In this document: positions 53,408-62,556 of the stretch, in pieces
Layout of the letters: every line of letters begins with the position of its first letter
Numbering within the stretch: position 1 is the first letter of the stretch
DNA from: Gammaproteobacteria bacterium
GTDB taxonomy: Bacteria > Pseudomonadota > Gammaproteobacteria > Ga0077536
Direction: 5' to 3'
NCBI GenBank assembly: GCA_021773835.1
Contig: JAJFJQ010000010.1
Span: 114,215 to 178,214, forward strand
DNA length: 64,000 nucleotides
The notes under the pieces: generated by a model
The model's input: the letters and a program-made list of their open reading frames with translations, nothing else
The model's database searches: none
What the model was told of the DNA's origin: nothing
Translations under genes and position numbers: made by a program

Positions 53408-54853
53408 TTACTCCTGCTGAGCCGCTGTGGCCGCACCGGCTAACAACGCCTGCAGCGCGTCGTGCGAGTACAACTTACCCGCCACAACGACCGCTGAAAT
53501 TTTTTGGGTATTGCGGATGTCGGCAATGGGGTTCGCGTCGAGGAGGACTAGATCGGCAAGCTTGCCTGCTTCAACGGTCCCGAGTTGGTCGAGCTGTTCA
53601 AAGTATTCGGCAGGATTGCGGGTTGCCGCCTGTAGCGCCTCCAGCGGAGTCAATCCCGCCTCGACCAACAACACCAACTCTTCATGCAGCGAATAACCTG
53701 GAAACGTGTACGGCACGGGAGTATCCGTTCCCGCCAAGAAGCGTACCCCTGCCTCATGCAAGCTCTGAGTGAGCTCAAATTGACGCCGGAAGAATTCTTT
53801 CCCCATGGCGATATCCTCATCCGACCTATCTTTCATGCGCCTCTCTTTCATTTCGCCCCACGTCCGGAAAGTCTCTGGCGGTATATATTGCAGTCGCGGA
53901 TCCTTCGGGAAGCTATTTTCATCGAGGTGCCACGCGCCGCGTATCCAGACGAACGTCGGACAGTACCAAGTACCGCTGCTGGCGATTCGGGCGAAAAGTG
54001 TTTTTGCTTTCTGCGGACTATAACTATTCAAAACCCGTTGCAGCACGGCCTTTTTTGCCGATAGGTACAGGTCAACGACGGTCAATTCGTTAGTCAGCGC
54101 CGCCTCTTCGGTGGAACTGCCGCGTAGCAAACCGAAAGAGTGCTCGATACTGCGTTGCCCCCCCTCCGCCACCTCGGCCGCAGTGACCTTATTTGGCACA
54201 TGCCCGGCTACTGCCATGTCCTGTCGTCGCGCCTCTTCCAAAACAGCAAAGTACGCCTCCCGGGGGATCAGCGACTGGACTTTGATGAAATCTGCACCTT
54301 GTTGCTTCAGCTCTTGAACTACCCGGCGCGCCTCAGTCGGATCCGGGATCCCAATAGACTCCGGAAAGGGTGGGTTTGGACCATCGAGCATCGGGCCGGA
54401 AGCGATGATCCGGGGGCCAATTAATTTGCCCGCAGATATCTCCTCGCGCCATTGAACTAGCAAGTCCAGATCTCCACCCATGTCCCGCACGCCTGTTATA
54501 CCGAGCGCAATTAACATTGGGAGAAAACTATCTCGCCCGCCAGGCAATGCTTTCGGATACGCCAAATGAGTGTGCATATCCCATAGTCCCGGAATAAGGA
54601 ATTTTCCGGAGGCATCAATGATCTTGACCGATGGCCCTTGGGCGATGGGAGTAGCGTCCGTCTCGCCTACCGCCTGAATGCGATCGTTTTCGATAATAAC
54701 CGTCATGTCAGGCTGAGCGGGTGCCCCTGTCGCGTCGATGACAGTGACGTTGGTAAAGACAAGGGAGGAAGGCGCAACGCTGGGTTGTTCCGCCGGCGCA
54801 GTCGATGACACAACAAACCCGACCACATACACCGCGATCACGAAGTAGTTCAT
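53408..54853 (-). CDS. exported imidazolonepropionase-like amidohydrolase
   Basis: A 481-residue amidohydrolase with a signal peptide (MNYFVIAVYVVGFVVSSTAPAE). Metal ligands are visible: LWDMHTHLAYP (HxH, about residues 90-96), a central VAGHVPNK and IEHSFG with His, and AGTDTPVPYTFPGYSLHEEL with the Asp. Related enzymes act on cyclic amides or peptides; the secreted location suggests a periplasmic peptidase or hydrolase role. The family includes many of unknown substrate. A Shine-Dalgarno AGGGAGG precedes ATG 54853. Confidence 0.85.
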   Translation of the reverse strand: MNYFVIAVYVVGFVVSSTAPAEQPSVAPSSLVFTNVTVIDATGAPAQPDMTVIIENDRIQAVGETDATPIAQGPSVKIIDASGKFLIPGLWDMHTHLAYPKALPGGRDSFLPMLIALGITGVRDMGGDLDLLVQWREEISAGKLIGPRIIASGPMLDGPNPPFPESIGIPDPTEARRVVQELKQQGADFIKVQSLIPREAYFAVLEEARRQDMAVAGHVPNKVTAAEVAEGGQRSIEHSFGLLRGSSTEEAALTNELTVVDLYLSAKKAVLQRVLNSYSPQKAKTLFARIASSGTWYCPTFVWIRGAWHLDENSFPKDPRLQYIPPETFRTWGEMKERRMKDRSDEDIAMGKEFFRRQFELTQSLHEAGVRFLAGTDTPVPYTFPGYSLHEELVLLVEAGLTPLEALQAATRNPAEYFEQLDQLGTVEAGKLADLVLLDANPIADIRNTQKISAVVVAGKLYSHDALQALLAGAATAAQQE

Positions 54854-55059
54854 AGGATCCTCCCTTCGTTTGTATGGCGCTTAGATAGGATATAGCGCCA
54901 ATTCGACCGACAGCACGCGTCCGTCGCCACCTGCAATCGGGCGTCGAGTCTGAGCTTACCCCAAATAAAACGGATATGAAAAGTTAGCGGTTTAGCGTGC
55001 TTCGAATTCGACGAGTGCCCGATGGTCTAAGAAGACCGTTACGACTTTATTCAATTGCG

Positions 55060-55974
55060 TTATCCCATGGTCGCTATTGAGTCGCGTAGCGTCTGCACGA
55101 AGTCTACGCCATAAGGCGAGTGGCCCGCATCGGGCACAACGATTAATTTAGCCGACTCGATCGCGCCAGCCACCTGCTCTGCGCCACTTAGCGGGCAAAT
55201 CCAATCCGAAGCACCATGAACCAGCACCACGGGCAGCGTAGTTAACGCGCTCGGGTTGACCAACAAATGACCCTGTGGGAGAAAACTCTTATTCGCCCAA
55301 TAGTGAAGGTAGACCTTGGCGCGGCCTACCATGCCTGCATCAATCTCATCGAGCGTCATCATCGGTAGTGTCTCTGGGTCTGGGCCTTTCAAGCCGGCTT
55401 CCAGCGCCCACACAGCATAGGTCGCCTCCAGTTGATCTGTTCGGTTTGGCGACAAACTCTTAAGATAATAAGCATTGATAGGATCAGCGCGATCGCCGGG
55501 ATCGAGCGCCCTCATGACAGCATGGTGGCGCTTGGGCAAAAGCCGGGCACGCTCCTCTAGGATCCATCTAGTCTGATGGTCATGGCGATTCGATAAGCCC
55601 GCCAGCACCAGCCCGCTACAGGCCCTTGGATGGTTTTGACTATAAAGAACTCCAAGACAGGCGCCCCAGGACACGCCGAAGGCCAGCCAGCGGCCGATAC
55701 CCAAGTAGCGCCGCAGTTTTTCAATATCATCAAGCAAATCTTGCAAAGTGTTTCTAAACGTCCCGACTACCGCCTTCGATTGTCCACTGCCACGCTGATC
55801 GAACATGACAACTCGATGCATTCGCGGATCAAAAAACGTGAGATGCCGGGGATTCATGCCGGAACCGGGACCACCGTGCAATGCGATCACCGGCGCCGCG
55901 TCCGGCCGGCCGAAAGAGCACCAAAAAAGCGTGTGGGAGCCGCCAACATTGAGCAAGCCTGACGTAGTCGACAC
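55060..55974 (-). CDS. proline iminopeptidase-like alpha/beta hydrolase
   Basis: A 304-residue alpha/beta hydrolase. The oxyanion segment HGGPGSGMNPRHLTFFDPRMHRVVMFDQRGSGQS is the hallmark of proline iminopeptidases. It has the nucleophile elbow GVSWGACLG (Ser about residue 101), Asp in VHGASDWICPLSG and His in DAGHSPYG, so the triad is complete. It removes N-terminal proline from small peptides in the cytoplasm. The length is normal. The gene ends 206 nt from the amidohydrolase promoter; no operon partner is evident. Confidence 0.9.
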   Translation of the reverse strand: MSTTSGLLNVGGSHTLFWCSFGRPDAAPVIALHGGPGSGMNPRHLTFFDPRMHRVVMFDQRGSGQSKAVVGTFRNTLQDLLDDIEKLRRYLGIGRWLAFGVSWGACLGVLYSQNHPRACSGLVLAGLSNRHDHQTRWILEERARLLPKRHHAVMRALDPGDRADPINAYYLKSLSPNRTDQLEATYAVWALEAGLKGPDPETLPMMTLDEIDAGMVGRAKVYLHYWANKSFLPQGHLLVNPSALTTLPVVLVHGASDWICPLSGAEQVAGAIESAKLIVVPDAGHSPYGVDFVQTLRDSIATMG

Positions 55975-56021
55975 ATTTCGCCACGCAGCTGGTACTTCCC
56001 GGTCAGTCAGTGGCTTCTCTG

Positions 56022-57137
56022 CTACGCCGAAAGGCGTTCAACTATTTTCGGAGTTTGGTAATCGAGTTGGCTGGCCGAATTTATTGACTTCGTGACGAAT
56101 GGTGAGGTCATGGCACGAATGAGTGCGCTGTAGTCGAGTTGGAAGGTCATTTCTGTACCGATGGGCACGATATCAACTGCAGACGACGTCGTGATCAGAT
56201 GGTCGCTGCTACATCCGAGTATCTCGGTGCCATCGGGTGGCCTCAAGCCGTGCGGATCAATATCTTGAATGCCTATCGCCAAGATGGTTTGCACGATGTC
56301 ACCATGATTAATCGGTACCGAACACTGTCCGAAGGCACTTTGCGCAAGATTGCCGGTAGGCATTGTCGGTTTTAGCTTCGACTCGATTACCTCGGCAACA
56401 AGCGAGATTGCATCCGTATGCAGTCCATCGATTGGGTTTCGATATAGGGTTTCACGACCTAGCAGAATTGATTCGCCCAATCGAAGATCGTTGACCAGCC
56501 CGGTATCCGTGCCACTGAACGCCCAATTTAGATTCGCCGAATTTCCACCGGATACCGTTTCGATTGAGATATCGAATGTCGCTTCCATTGACGCCGCCAG
56601 CTCGGACAATATTCGCATGTTGGCATCGTCTGGCGATGCACCGCTTCGACAGGCCAGATTAGTCCCGATCCCCTTGAGCACGATGTTTGGCAGGCTGAGC
56701 GTCTCACTAACAACCGCAAGCAGATCGGCCGGCATGATACCTTCGCGCAGATCGCCAAGCTCGACCATGAGCATAACCGCGTGCGTTCGCCCCATCGCGC
56801 ATGCTTCGCGCGAAAGACGTCTGACAACATCGACCTCGGTGTTAAAACTGACGTCCGCACTCATCACAACCCGCTTCGCCTGACTCAGCATCGGTGAACG
56901 GATCAGGGACATGCGCGCTTGAACGTGTGCCAAACGCATTGCTTCGATATTTTCAATACGTGCGTCGCCCAAATCGCACACGCCACCTTCCAACATTGCG
57001 CGAGCGATTTCAGGCGAGCCGAGCGTCGCCTTGGTCACGCCGGTCACCGCGATCCCATGCCCGGCCAGCCGATCGACTAGCGTGCGCGCGTTGTGGCTGA
57101 TTTTCTCGAGGTCTATTTCCAGGCGCGGCAAGGACAT
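56022..57137 (-). CDS. PLP-dependent alanine/ornithine racemase-family protein
   Basis: A 371-residue PLP-barrel protein. LPRLEIDLEKISHNARTLVDRL is followed by VTGVTKATLGSPEIA (Lys in VTK, the PLP lysine), IGTNLACRSGASPDDANM and ISIETVSGGNSANLNW. It matches the alanine/ornithine racemase group (YhfX or ORD-like), not the canonical Alr. ATG 57137 is linked to the DUF1611 stop by TGATG overlap. It probably racemises an amino acid; the substrate is unknown. The pairing with DUF1611 recurs in other bacteria (family knowledge). Confidence 0.85.
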   Translation of the reverse strand: MSLPRLEIDLEKISHNARTLVDRLAGHGIAVTGVTKATLGSPEIARAMLEGGVCDLGDARIENIEAMRLAHVQARMSLIRSPMLSQAKRVVMSADVSFNTEVDVVRRLSREACAMGRTHAVMLMVELGDLREGIMPADLLAVVSETLSLPNIVLKGIGTNLACRSGASPDDANMRILSELAASMEATFDISIETVSGGNSANLNWAFSGTDTGLVNDLRLGESILLGRETLYRNPIDGLHTDAISLVAEVIESKLKPTMPTGNLAQSAFGQCSVPINHGDIVQTILAIGIQDIDPHGLRPPDGTEILGCSSDHLITTSSAVDIVPIGTEMTFQLDYSALIRAMTSPFVTKSINSASQLDYQTPKIVERLSA

Positions 57138-58315
57138 CACGCCGCTACGGGTGGCAATACCTTCGCCAGTTCCGGGAACGCGAGAAAGACCATTTCTACC
57201 AGTCGGTCGGTAGAACCGCTCAGCGCATCGGTCGTCGGGATGCCGAGCTCGTTCTCATATTGCCTAATCGCCGAGCTTACTTCCGCGTCGCTCATATTTT
57301 CGTGGTTTATCGTCATACCGATCACCTTGGTTTCGGCAAACGTCTCGATCAGTTTTATTTCGGTAGCCGGTATTGGCATGCTCATCTGTGCGAAATCGCA
57401 ACGATTCCGGCGTGCCGGTGCATGCTGCAATACCACACCATCGGGACTGGCTCCACGAAGTATGAATGACGATGTCGAAAACGCGGGGTGACTCAAGGCA
57501 CCCTGCCCTTCAATAAGGATCACGTCAGGGCGTTCGACTACGAAAGCCTTCACGATCGTTGCTTCAAGTTCGCCGGCACAGAACTGCGACGGGATTGCGT
57601 CAAGCGCGATGCCGTAGCGAGCACCCTGGATCAAACCTGTCTGGCCGGTTCCAATCATTACGGTTTTCACGCCACACCGGTTGAGCGCCTGCGCCAGAAT
57701 CATCGCGGTGGTGCGCTTACCTATCGCGCAATCAGTACCTAGCACCGCAATGCGCGGACATGTCACCCGGTCGATATCACCGGTAAAAATATGCAGGTCT
57801 TTTTTGTCCGGCGGTTTGCGCACGTCGAAGATCTCGACATTGCTCGCTTTGCAAGCAGCCTTGAATACCGGATCGTCATTGAGAAATTCGTGAAGCCCAT
57901 TGATGATGTTCATTCCGTGGCTGATGGCCTCGAGCACCAGGCTTCGCTCACGTAATGAAAGCATGCCACTTGAAGGGGCCATGCCGAAGATAAAGTATTC
58001 AGGTACGGTCACCACATTGGCGAGAGCATCTGCGAGATCGCGCCTTATTGGGATTGAATTGGGTTTACCATCGAGCACCGTACCCGCATCGAGGCCTGCC
58101 TTTGTACTATCAATTACCGACAGTATTTCGTAGCGCTCAGAGTGTCGAACGAGCCCGTTCGCGGTCTTGCCGTCAATAGCGCCAAAATTTGCTTCGCAAT
58201 AAACGATTGCAGTGGCGATCGGAATTCGGCTGCCGCTGCATCGAACAGGCGCGCCAGCGCTTGCGTGAATTGCGGCAACAGGGGATGGTTTCGAAAGTCG
58301 GGAGACTCGTTCCAT
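57137..58315 (-). CDS. DUF1611 (DgcN-like) P-loop protein
   Basis: A 392-residue protein with the DUF1611 layout: an N-terminal domain containing VYCEANFGAIDGKTANGLVRHS, then a P-loop-like RIAVLGTDCAIGKRTTAMILAQAL (about residues 185-208), VMIGTGQTGLIQGARYGIALDA and ILIEGQGALSHPAF. It resembles the ATP-grasp-unlike P-loop ligase fold DgcN. The first 28 residues (to about GSRIP) are not part of the usual DUF1611 start and the initiation site is uncertain. It is transcribed with the racemase gene downstream. A role in D-amino acid metabolism is inferred. Confidence 0.85.
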   Translation of the reverse strand: MERVSRLSKPSPVAAIHASAGAPVRCSGSRIPIATAIVYCEANFGAIDGKTANGLVRHSERYEILSVIDSTKAGLDAGTVLDGKPNSIPIRRDLADALANVVTVPEYFIFGMAPSSGMLSLRERSLVLEAISHGMNIINGLHEFLNDDPVFKAACKASNVEIFDVRKPPDKKDLHIFTGDIDRVTCPRIAVLGTDCAIGKRTTAMILAQALNRCGVKTVMIGTGQTGLIQGARYGIALDAIPSQFCAGELEATIVKAFVVERPDVILIEGQGALSHPAFSTSSFILRGASPDGVVLQHAPARRNRCDFAQMSMPIPATEIKLIETFAETKVIGMTINHENMSDAEVSSAIRQYENELGIPTTDALSGSTDRLVEMVFLAFPELAKVLPPVAA

Positions 58316-58507
58316 AGTCGATCCTTGAGGTTGGGGCTCAGAGGAGGCGACGGGATCGTGCCGGCCAGAGTTGGCCGAAAGTCAACGAGTAGTCCCACTA
58401 AGGTGGCTAATCGCCCGAACAATTTCGGGCGGGAGTGCATTACCGGGCCACTATAGCACGTATCCCCTCGATCACTTGTTTTGGCATGGAAAGTAGGTGA
58501 GAAATGC

Positions 58508-58551
58508 GGGACAGACCACGTTTAATCGTCTGGAGAAACAGGGTCTGTCCC
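58508..58551. repeat. REP-like palindrome, imperfect copy
   Basis: GGGACAGACC (58508-58517) and GGTCTGTCCC (58542-58551) form a 10-bp stem around an imperfect centre. The half-sequence GGGACAGACCACGTTT is shared with the perfect copy at 62356-62415. The 499-nt gap 58316-58814 otherwise shows no gene; it lies between divergent genes. Confidence 0.75.
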
Positions 58552-58814
58552 TGATTTTCTTAGAAGCCTCCTATAAAAATGGATTCGACCAATCGCATTC
58601 ATTGGAGTCTAAAAATGCCGCTCGAAACTTAAGGTTTCCTCAATCGAAATGCTTGTATGTAACAACATGAACGAAGTCTTTCCGAGTCTCGATCAATCGC
58701 CTAGTTTTACGCATCCGTTACCCATATTTACAGTGCTGTCGCGCATACTTTTCATGGAATCATTGATGAACCGTCGGGCATCAAATGCTCGACTTCAAGA
58801 ATAGGGGAAACGCC

Positions 58815-59378
58815 ATGAAGAACATCGTTCTAGTACTTATTATTTTTGTGGGTGGTGTCGCATCCGCTGATGCCAGTGCGAATCGGAGAGGACATCATCG
58901 TATTGACCACTTACCCAAAGGGCATTACGCAGTCACTCACAGTAATAAATCTTATTTCTTCAATGCTGGGCGATGGTATCGGCATGACGGTAGGGCCTAC
59001 ATTTCCATCGTCGCACCAATCGGAGCAAGAGTGTCTACCTTGCCTCGTGGCTATTTGAGTTTCGGCATTGGGCTGAACCGATACTTCTATCTTGGCGGCA
59101 CGTATTACCGCCAGATCCCTAGTGGATACGAAGTCATCGAAAAACCCGCCGAAGCCGAAAAAGTGCTAGCGACTACGGGATCAGATCGACTAGTCATCTA
59201 TCCGGCAGGCGGCCAACCCCCGGAACAAGTGAAACGCGATCGATACGAATGCCACGTTTGGTCAGCACAAGAAACCGGATACGACCCGAGCTCAGCTGAC
59301 GCGGACCCGGCCTATCGCTCGGATTACAATCGCGGGCTCGGTGCGTGCCTCACTGCTCGGAGCTATGTCGTGAATTAG
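58815..59378 (+). CDS. DUF6515-family exported protein
   Basis: A 187-residue protein with a signal peptide (MKNIVLVLIIFVGGVASADAS). Its repeats (YFFNAGRWYRHDG, YFYLGGTYYRQIPSGYEVI) and ARVSTLPRGYLSFGIG match the DUF6515 family of Tyr-rich exported proteins. The C-terminal CHVWSAQETGYDPSSADADPAYRSDYNRGLGAC has two Cys. ATG 58815 has AGGGG upstream; the frame starts at 58785 but with no Shine-Dalgarno. No function is known. Confidence 0.72.
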   Translation: MKNIVLVLIIFVGGVASADASANRRGHHRIDHLPKGHYAVTHSNKSYFFNAGRWYRHDGRAYISIVAPIGARVSTLPRGYLSFGIGLNRYFYLGGTYYRQIPSGYEVIEKPAEAEKVLATTGSDRLVIYPAGGQPPEQVKRDRYECHVWSAQETGYDPSSADADPAYRSDYNRGLGACLTARSYVVN

Positions 59379-59412
59379 TTGACGAGACGCCGAGTATTGT
59401 ACGAACGGAAGC

Positions 59413-59568
59413 GTGGATAAGCAGAGCGCATTTGAACGGCGAGTTCTTGAGGCCTTACATGACTCAGAAAACGAGCTGCCTCAGCATATACTGAGGCGCC
59501 TCGCAGAAGCGCGAAGACGTGCATTGGCTAAATCTTCTCAAGATCGGAAGGTTCTACCGCCGCCTTGA
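59413..59568 (+). CDS. short ORF resembling the DUF3619 N-terminus
   Basis: A GTG-initiated frame of 51 residues follows the DUF6515 gene on the same strand. It contains AFERRVLEALHDSE, then LPQHILRRLAEARRRALA. This resembles the N-terminal helix of DUF3619 membrane proteins (RVLxxLDxxxxxLxxxxxxRLxxARxxAL). The usual membrane segment is missing because a stop follows at 59566. It is either a truncated gene or a genuine small protein. Confidence 0.4.
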   Translation: MDKQSAFERRVLEALHDSENELPQHILRRLAEARRRALAKSSQDRKVLPPP

Positions 59569-59612
59569 TAAGATAATCCAACTTAAAGGACGCTAACGAA
59601 AAGATCTTTTTG

Positions 59613-60800
59613 CTACGTAGCCTCTTTCATTGCGCGCACGGTAAAAGCAGCAGCAAGCGCCAGGCCGCCACCAAGCCAAAGCACACTGCGGACACCAATC
59701 TCGTCCGCTGCAAAACCACCAAGCAGCGCACCAAACGCAATCGCGAAATTGAACATCGCTGCAAATAGCGCCGACGCCATTTCAGGTACCGTCGGTGCTG
59801 CACGATTCATCCACGTCTGCAGGCTCACCGATACACCGCCGTAAGCGAGCCCCCAAAGAAAAAGCAATATTATTGCGGGAAGCACTGCTACTCCGAGTAT
59901 TGCCATCAGCAAAAGTACAACGCTGAGGGCAATCGTGATGCAAAGAAGCGCGCGCCGTATATCGCGCGAAGCCGCCGGACCGGCGAGGAAATTCCCTATC
60001 ACACCGGCAACCCCATAAATGGATAAAAGCGGGCCTATTAATGCCGCACTGATCCCTGCAAGTTCCTGCAAAATCGGCCGTACAAATGTGAACGCAGTAA
60101 AGTGACCTGTCACGAAGCAAAACGTGATAATTACGCCGATCCGTACGTTTGTGTTACTAAGCAATCGATAAAGTGTGAGCAAGGTAATCGACTGCGCAAC
60201 CGGCAATCGCGGAAGCGCGGCAAATAGCAACGCAAACGTTACGGCACTAACAACGGCCATGCCGAAAAAGGCGGAGCGCCAACCGTTTACATCGCCAAGC
60301 AGCGTGCCTAGCGGAACACCTAATACCGATGCGACTGCCACGCCACCAAAAATTATTGACATTGCACGTCCAACGGCTGGACCAGCGACAAGACGCCCGG
60401 CAAGCGGCCCTACAACGGGGAAAAAACCGCCAATGGAAATCCCAACCAATACGCGCGATGCGAGAAGAACTGCAAAGTTAGAGGCGTAGGCTGAGAGCAA
60501 ATTCGCTATGGTGAGCAACGCGATGAGCGTGCATAAAATGATACGGCGGTCGGTACGCCCAGATGCAGCTGAAAATAGCAGCGCCGCAAGCGCGGCAACG
60601 ATCCCCGGAAGCGTAACCGTTAACCCTGCCGTGCCGATCGAAACATTAAGGTCTGTGGCGATCGTGGTTAAAAGACCGACCGGCAATAACTGCGCGGTGA
60701 CGAGTGAAAAGGTCGCTGCCCCAAGCGCGTACACGGCAAACCAATAGGGGAGCGACGGAATCTCACCTGCGTCAAGACCCACTTCGTTTTCGTCAGCCAT
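59613..60800 (-). CDS. MFS transporter (AraJ/DHA1-like efflux permease)
   Basis: A 395-residue membrane protein with about 12 hydrophobic segments. It starts with SLPYWFAVYALGAATFSLVTAQLLPVGLL. Loop 2-3 reads SGRTDRRIILCTLIALLTIANLL, and RVLVGISIGGFFPVVGPLAGRLV is motif C-like. This is the arabinose-efflux/sugar-efflux DHA1 subgroup (12 TM). It exports a drug or metabolite; the substrate is unknown. The gene is flanked by the short ORF and the DUF222-HNH gene. Confidence 0.88.
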   Translation of the reverse strand: MADENEVGLDAGEIPSLPYWFAVYALGAATFSLVTAQLLPVGLLTTIATDLNVSIGTAGLTVTLPGIVAALAALLFSAASGRTDRRIILCTLIALLTIANLLSAYASNFAVLLASRVLVGISIGGFFPVVGPLAGRLVAGPAVGRAMSIIFGGVAVASVLGVPLGTLLGDVNGWRSAFFGMAVVSAVTFALLFAALPRLPVAQSITLLTLYRLLSNTNVRIGVIITFCFVTGHFTAFTFVRPILQELAGISAALIGPLLSIYGVAGVIGNFLAGPAASRDIRRALLCITIALSVVLLLMAILGVAVLPAIILLFLWGLAYGGVSVSLQTWMNRAAPTVPEMASALFAAMFNFAIAFGALLGGFAADEIGVRSVLWLGGGLALAAAFTVRAMKEAT

Positions 60801-60884
60801 TAACTATCCTGCGGATACGTCACACAAATTAAGCGATACCTACCTACTCCGCATTTGACTACGCTTCGAGGAAAACAGCTAGTG

Positions 60885-62204
60885 TCACAAATCTCCGCGT
60901 TGAATCAGGCCCTCAACCGCCATCCCCATATCCATGCGTTCTCCTTGCCACTTTGGGGTAAGCGTTTCCGCGGAAACGTCTATGCCGGCATCCTTGGCAA
61001 TCGATTCAACATTAGTACCCGGCGCGGTAAGCGCAGGCACGTCCGGGATCCAGATATCGCCCGGCGTAAAGAACAAGACCTTCCCATCGTCGCGGGTGGT
61101 CACCTTAAAACCATCCTCATGGATCAATCGATGGTGATGCCGACACAGTAAAACCAAATTCCGAACACACGTTTCACCGCCATCTGCCCAATGCTGAAGA
61201 TGGTGTGCATCGAGGTGGCGGACGTTTGTGCATCCGGGGAAACGGCATCCTTTATCGCGGTGTTCCAATGCGCGTCGTATTGACGGCGGCACCGTACGAG
61301 ATTTGCGGCCAATGTTAAGCGGGTTGTCTTGTGCATCGGTTTCTAACTCAATTATCGTGGCATCGCAGGCGATGCGCCGCGCCGTGTCCCGACATAAACC
61401 AGGACCGTGCTGTAATTCCGCTCCATCAACACCACTCATTTTCTTCAATGCCTCTCTATTAACATGCACCAACACTTGGTAGCGCTCTGCCTGGCGCGAT
61501 GGTTTGGTATTGCTAGTTAAATAATCTCCGGCGATGTTTCCTAACGCATCTGCACGTCGGGCAGCATACGGTTTCTCCGGCAGAGACGTTTCCGCGGAAA
61601 CGTTATCGTTGAATTGTTGATCGTCGATCTCATCAACCGCACATTCCAGCGCTTTTAACACCAATGCACCACACTCCGCCGGTAAGCGCGCCTTGATAAC
61701 TAACGAGCCGTCATCATCCCAATACCAGTTCAACTCACGCATGGTATGTGCCTCATTGGCGACCTTCGCCGACTCATTGTGCCGCACGCGCCGAAAACTG
61801 CGGACCAAGTCCTCCACGTGTGACGCCGTCCCATGACGGGCGATCATCAACAAATAGTCTTCGTTGTCGGAATCCGCGATCCGGGTCATTGCGCGCACTT
61901 TCGAATAACTCACCTCGCCTCGAGCAAATGCCTCGCGGATCAAAGGCAGCATCGCCAATGCACGTGCGACCCTTACTTTCTCACGCGCCGCACCGAGACC
62001 GATCCCGCATTGCCAGTTCAACCAATGGGCACACGACTTAACGCCCCAGTCGCCCCACGCTTCTCGGCGGTCGAGTTCGGCAATTAGGTCGAGTAAGCGC
62101 GCGGTAGCTACAGTAATGCACGCGGCAAGCTCAGTGATGGCATCTTGTAGGGATTCTTTGGACAGGTGTTCCGGGTGAGGGGCAACAAAACGAACGGATT
62201 CCAT
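60885..62204 (-). CDS. DUF222 (13E12-type) protein with C-terminal HNH endonuclease domain
   Basis: A 439-residue protein. The N-terminal DUF222 region is ELDRREAWGDWGVKSCAHWLNWQCGIGLGAAREKVRVARAL. The C-terminal HNH domain has CRFPGCTNVRHLDAHHLQHWADGG and LVLLCRHHHRLIHEDGF (about residues 325-370), containing the Cys pairs of the zinc-stabilised HNH fold. DUF222-HNH proteins are often called 13E12 repeat proteins. The start has a near-consensus LexA box 25 nt upstream, so it is likely SOS-induced. A GAGAAG Shine-Dalgarno is present. Confidence 0.9.
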   Translation of the reverse strand: MESVRFVAPHPEHLSKESLQDAITELAACITVATARLLDLIAELDRREAWGDWGVKSCAHWLNWQCGIGLGAAREKVRVARALAMLPLIREAFARGEVSYSKVRAMTRIADSDNEDYLLMIARHGTASHVEDLVRSFRRVRHNESAKVANEAHTMRELNWYWDDDGSLVIKARLPAECGALVLKALECAVDEIDDQQFNDNVSAETSLPEKPYAARRADALGNIAGDYLTSNTKPSRQAERYQVLVHVNREALKKMSGVDGAELQHGPGLCRDTARRIACDATIIELETDAQDNPLNIGRKSRTVPPSIRRALEHRDKGCRFPGCTNVRHLDAHHLQHWADGGETCVRNLVLLCRHHHRLIHEDGFKVTTRDDGKVLFFTPGDIWIPDVPALTAPGTNVESIAKDAGIDVSAETLTPKWQGERMDMGMAVEGLIQRGDL

Positions 62205-62228
62205 ATGACTTCTCGGATAATTATTAAT

Positions 62229-62248
62229 ACTGTTATTATAAACAGTAT
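62229..62248. promoter_or_regulatory. LexA (SOS) box before the DUF222-HNH gene
   Basis: TACTGTTATTATAAACAGTA at 62229-62248 has the CTGT-N8-ACAG core, outer TA flanks and an AT-rich centre, differing from the E. coli consensus (TACTGTATATATATACAGTA) only in the central eight. It lies 24 nt before the gene start on the minus strand and overlaps a TATAAT-like -10, a position suited to repression. Confidence 0.75.
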
Positions 62249-62355
62249 TCTAGTACAGAGCTACCGCTAACAGGCTAATTTAATTGAGTAATATTAATAA
62301 TTAGTAGAGCAAGGGACACCCACGGAGGCATCACGCCGCAGATCGTTATTTGTGA

Positions 62356-62415
62356 GGATATCGGGGACAGACCACGTTTTATCGCCTAAGGAAACGTGGT
62401 CTGTCCCCGATATCC
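62356..62415. repeat. REP-like palindrome, perfect 24-bp arms
   Basis: Left arm 62356-62379 and right arm 62392-62415 are exact reverse complements, with a 12-nt loop. The arms contain GGGGACAGACCACGTTT, the core of REP elements common in proteobacterial intergenic regions and linked to RAYT transposases. No RAYT gene lies in this window. A partial copy follows at 62457-62474 (TGTCCCTGGATTTCTT). The 352-nt gap 62205-62556 holds this repeat and the LexA box, and no gene. Confidence 0.85.
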
Positions 62416-62556
62416 TTTCGATCGACGTTGTTCGTGTTCGGCGGATATAGGTATTTTGTCCCTGGATTTCTTGGGTCATTTGTGGAAGTGCAGCGGCTTA
62501 AATAGTAATCGTTAAACAACACAACGACGTGCTACAACTTAAGGGGCAGTACCAGA

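Noticed and set aside
58114..58440. 108-residue minus-strand ORF
   Set aside because: Most of it overlaps the DUF1611 start in another frame; composition is proline/serine-rich without a motif or Shine-Dalgarno.
62294..62479. 61-residue minus-strand ORF
   Set aside because: It runs through the REP-like palindrome; no gene-like features.
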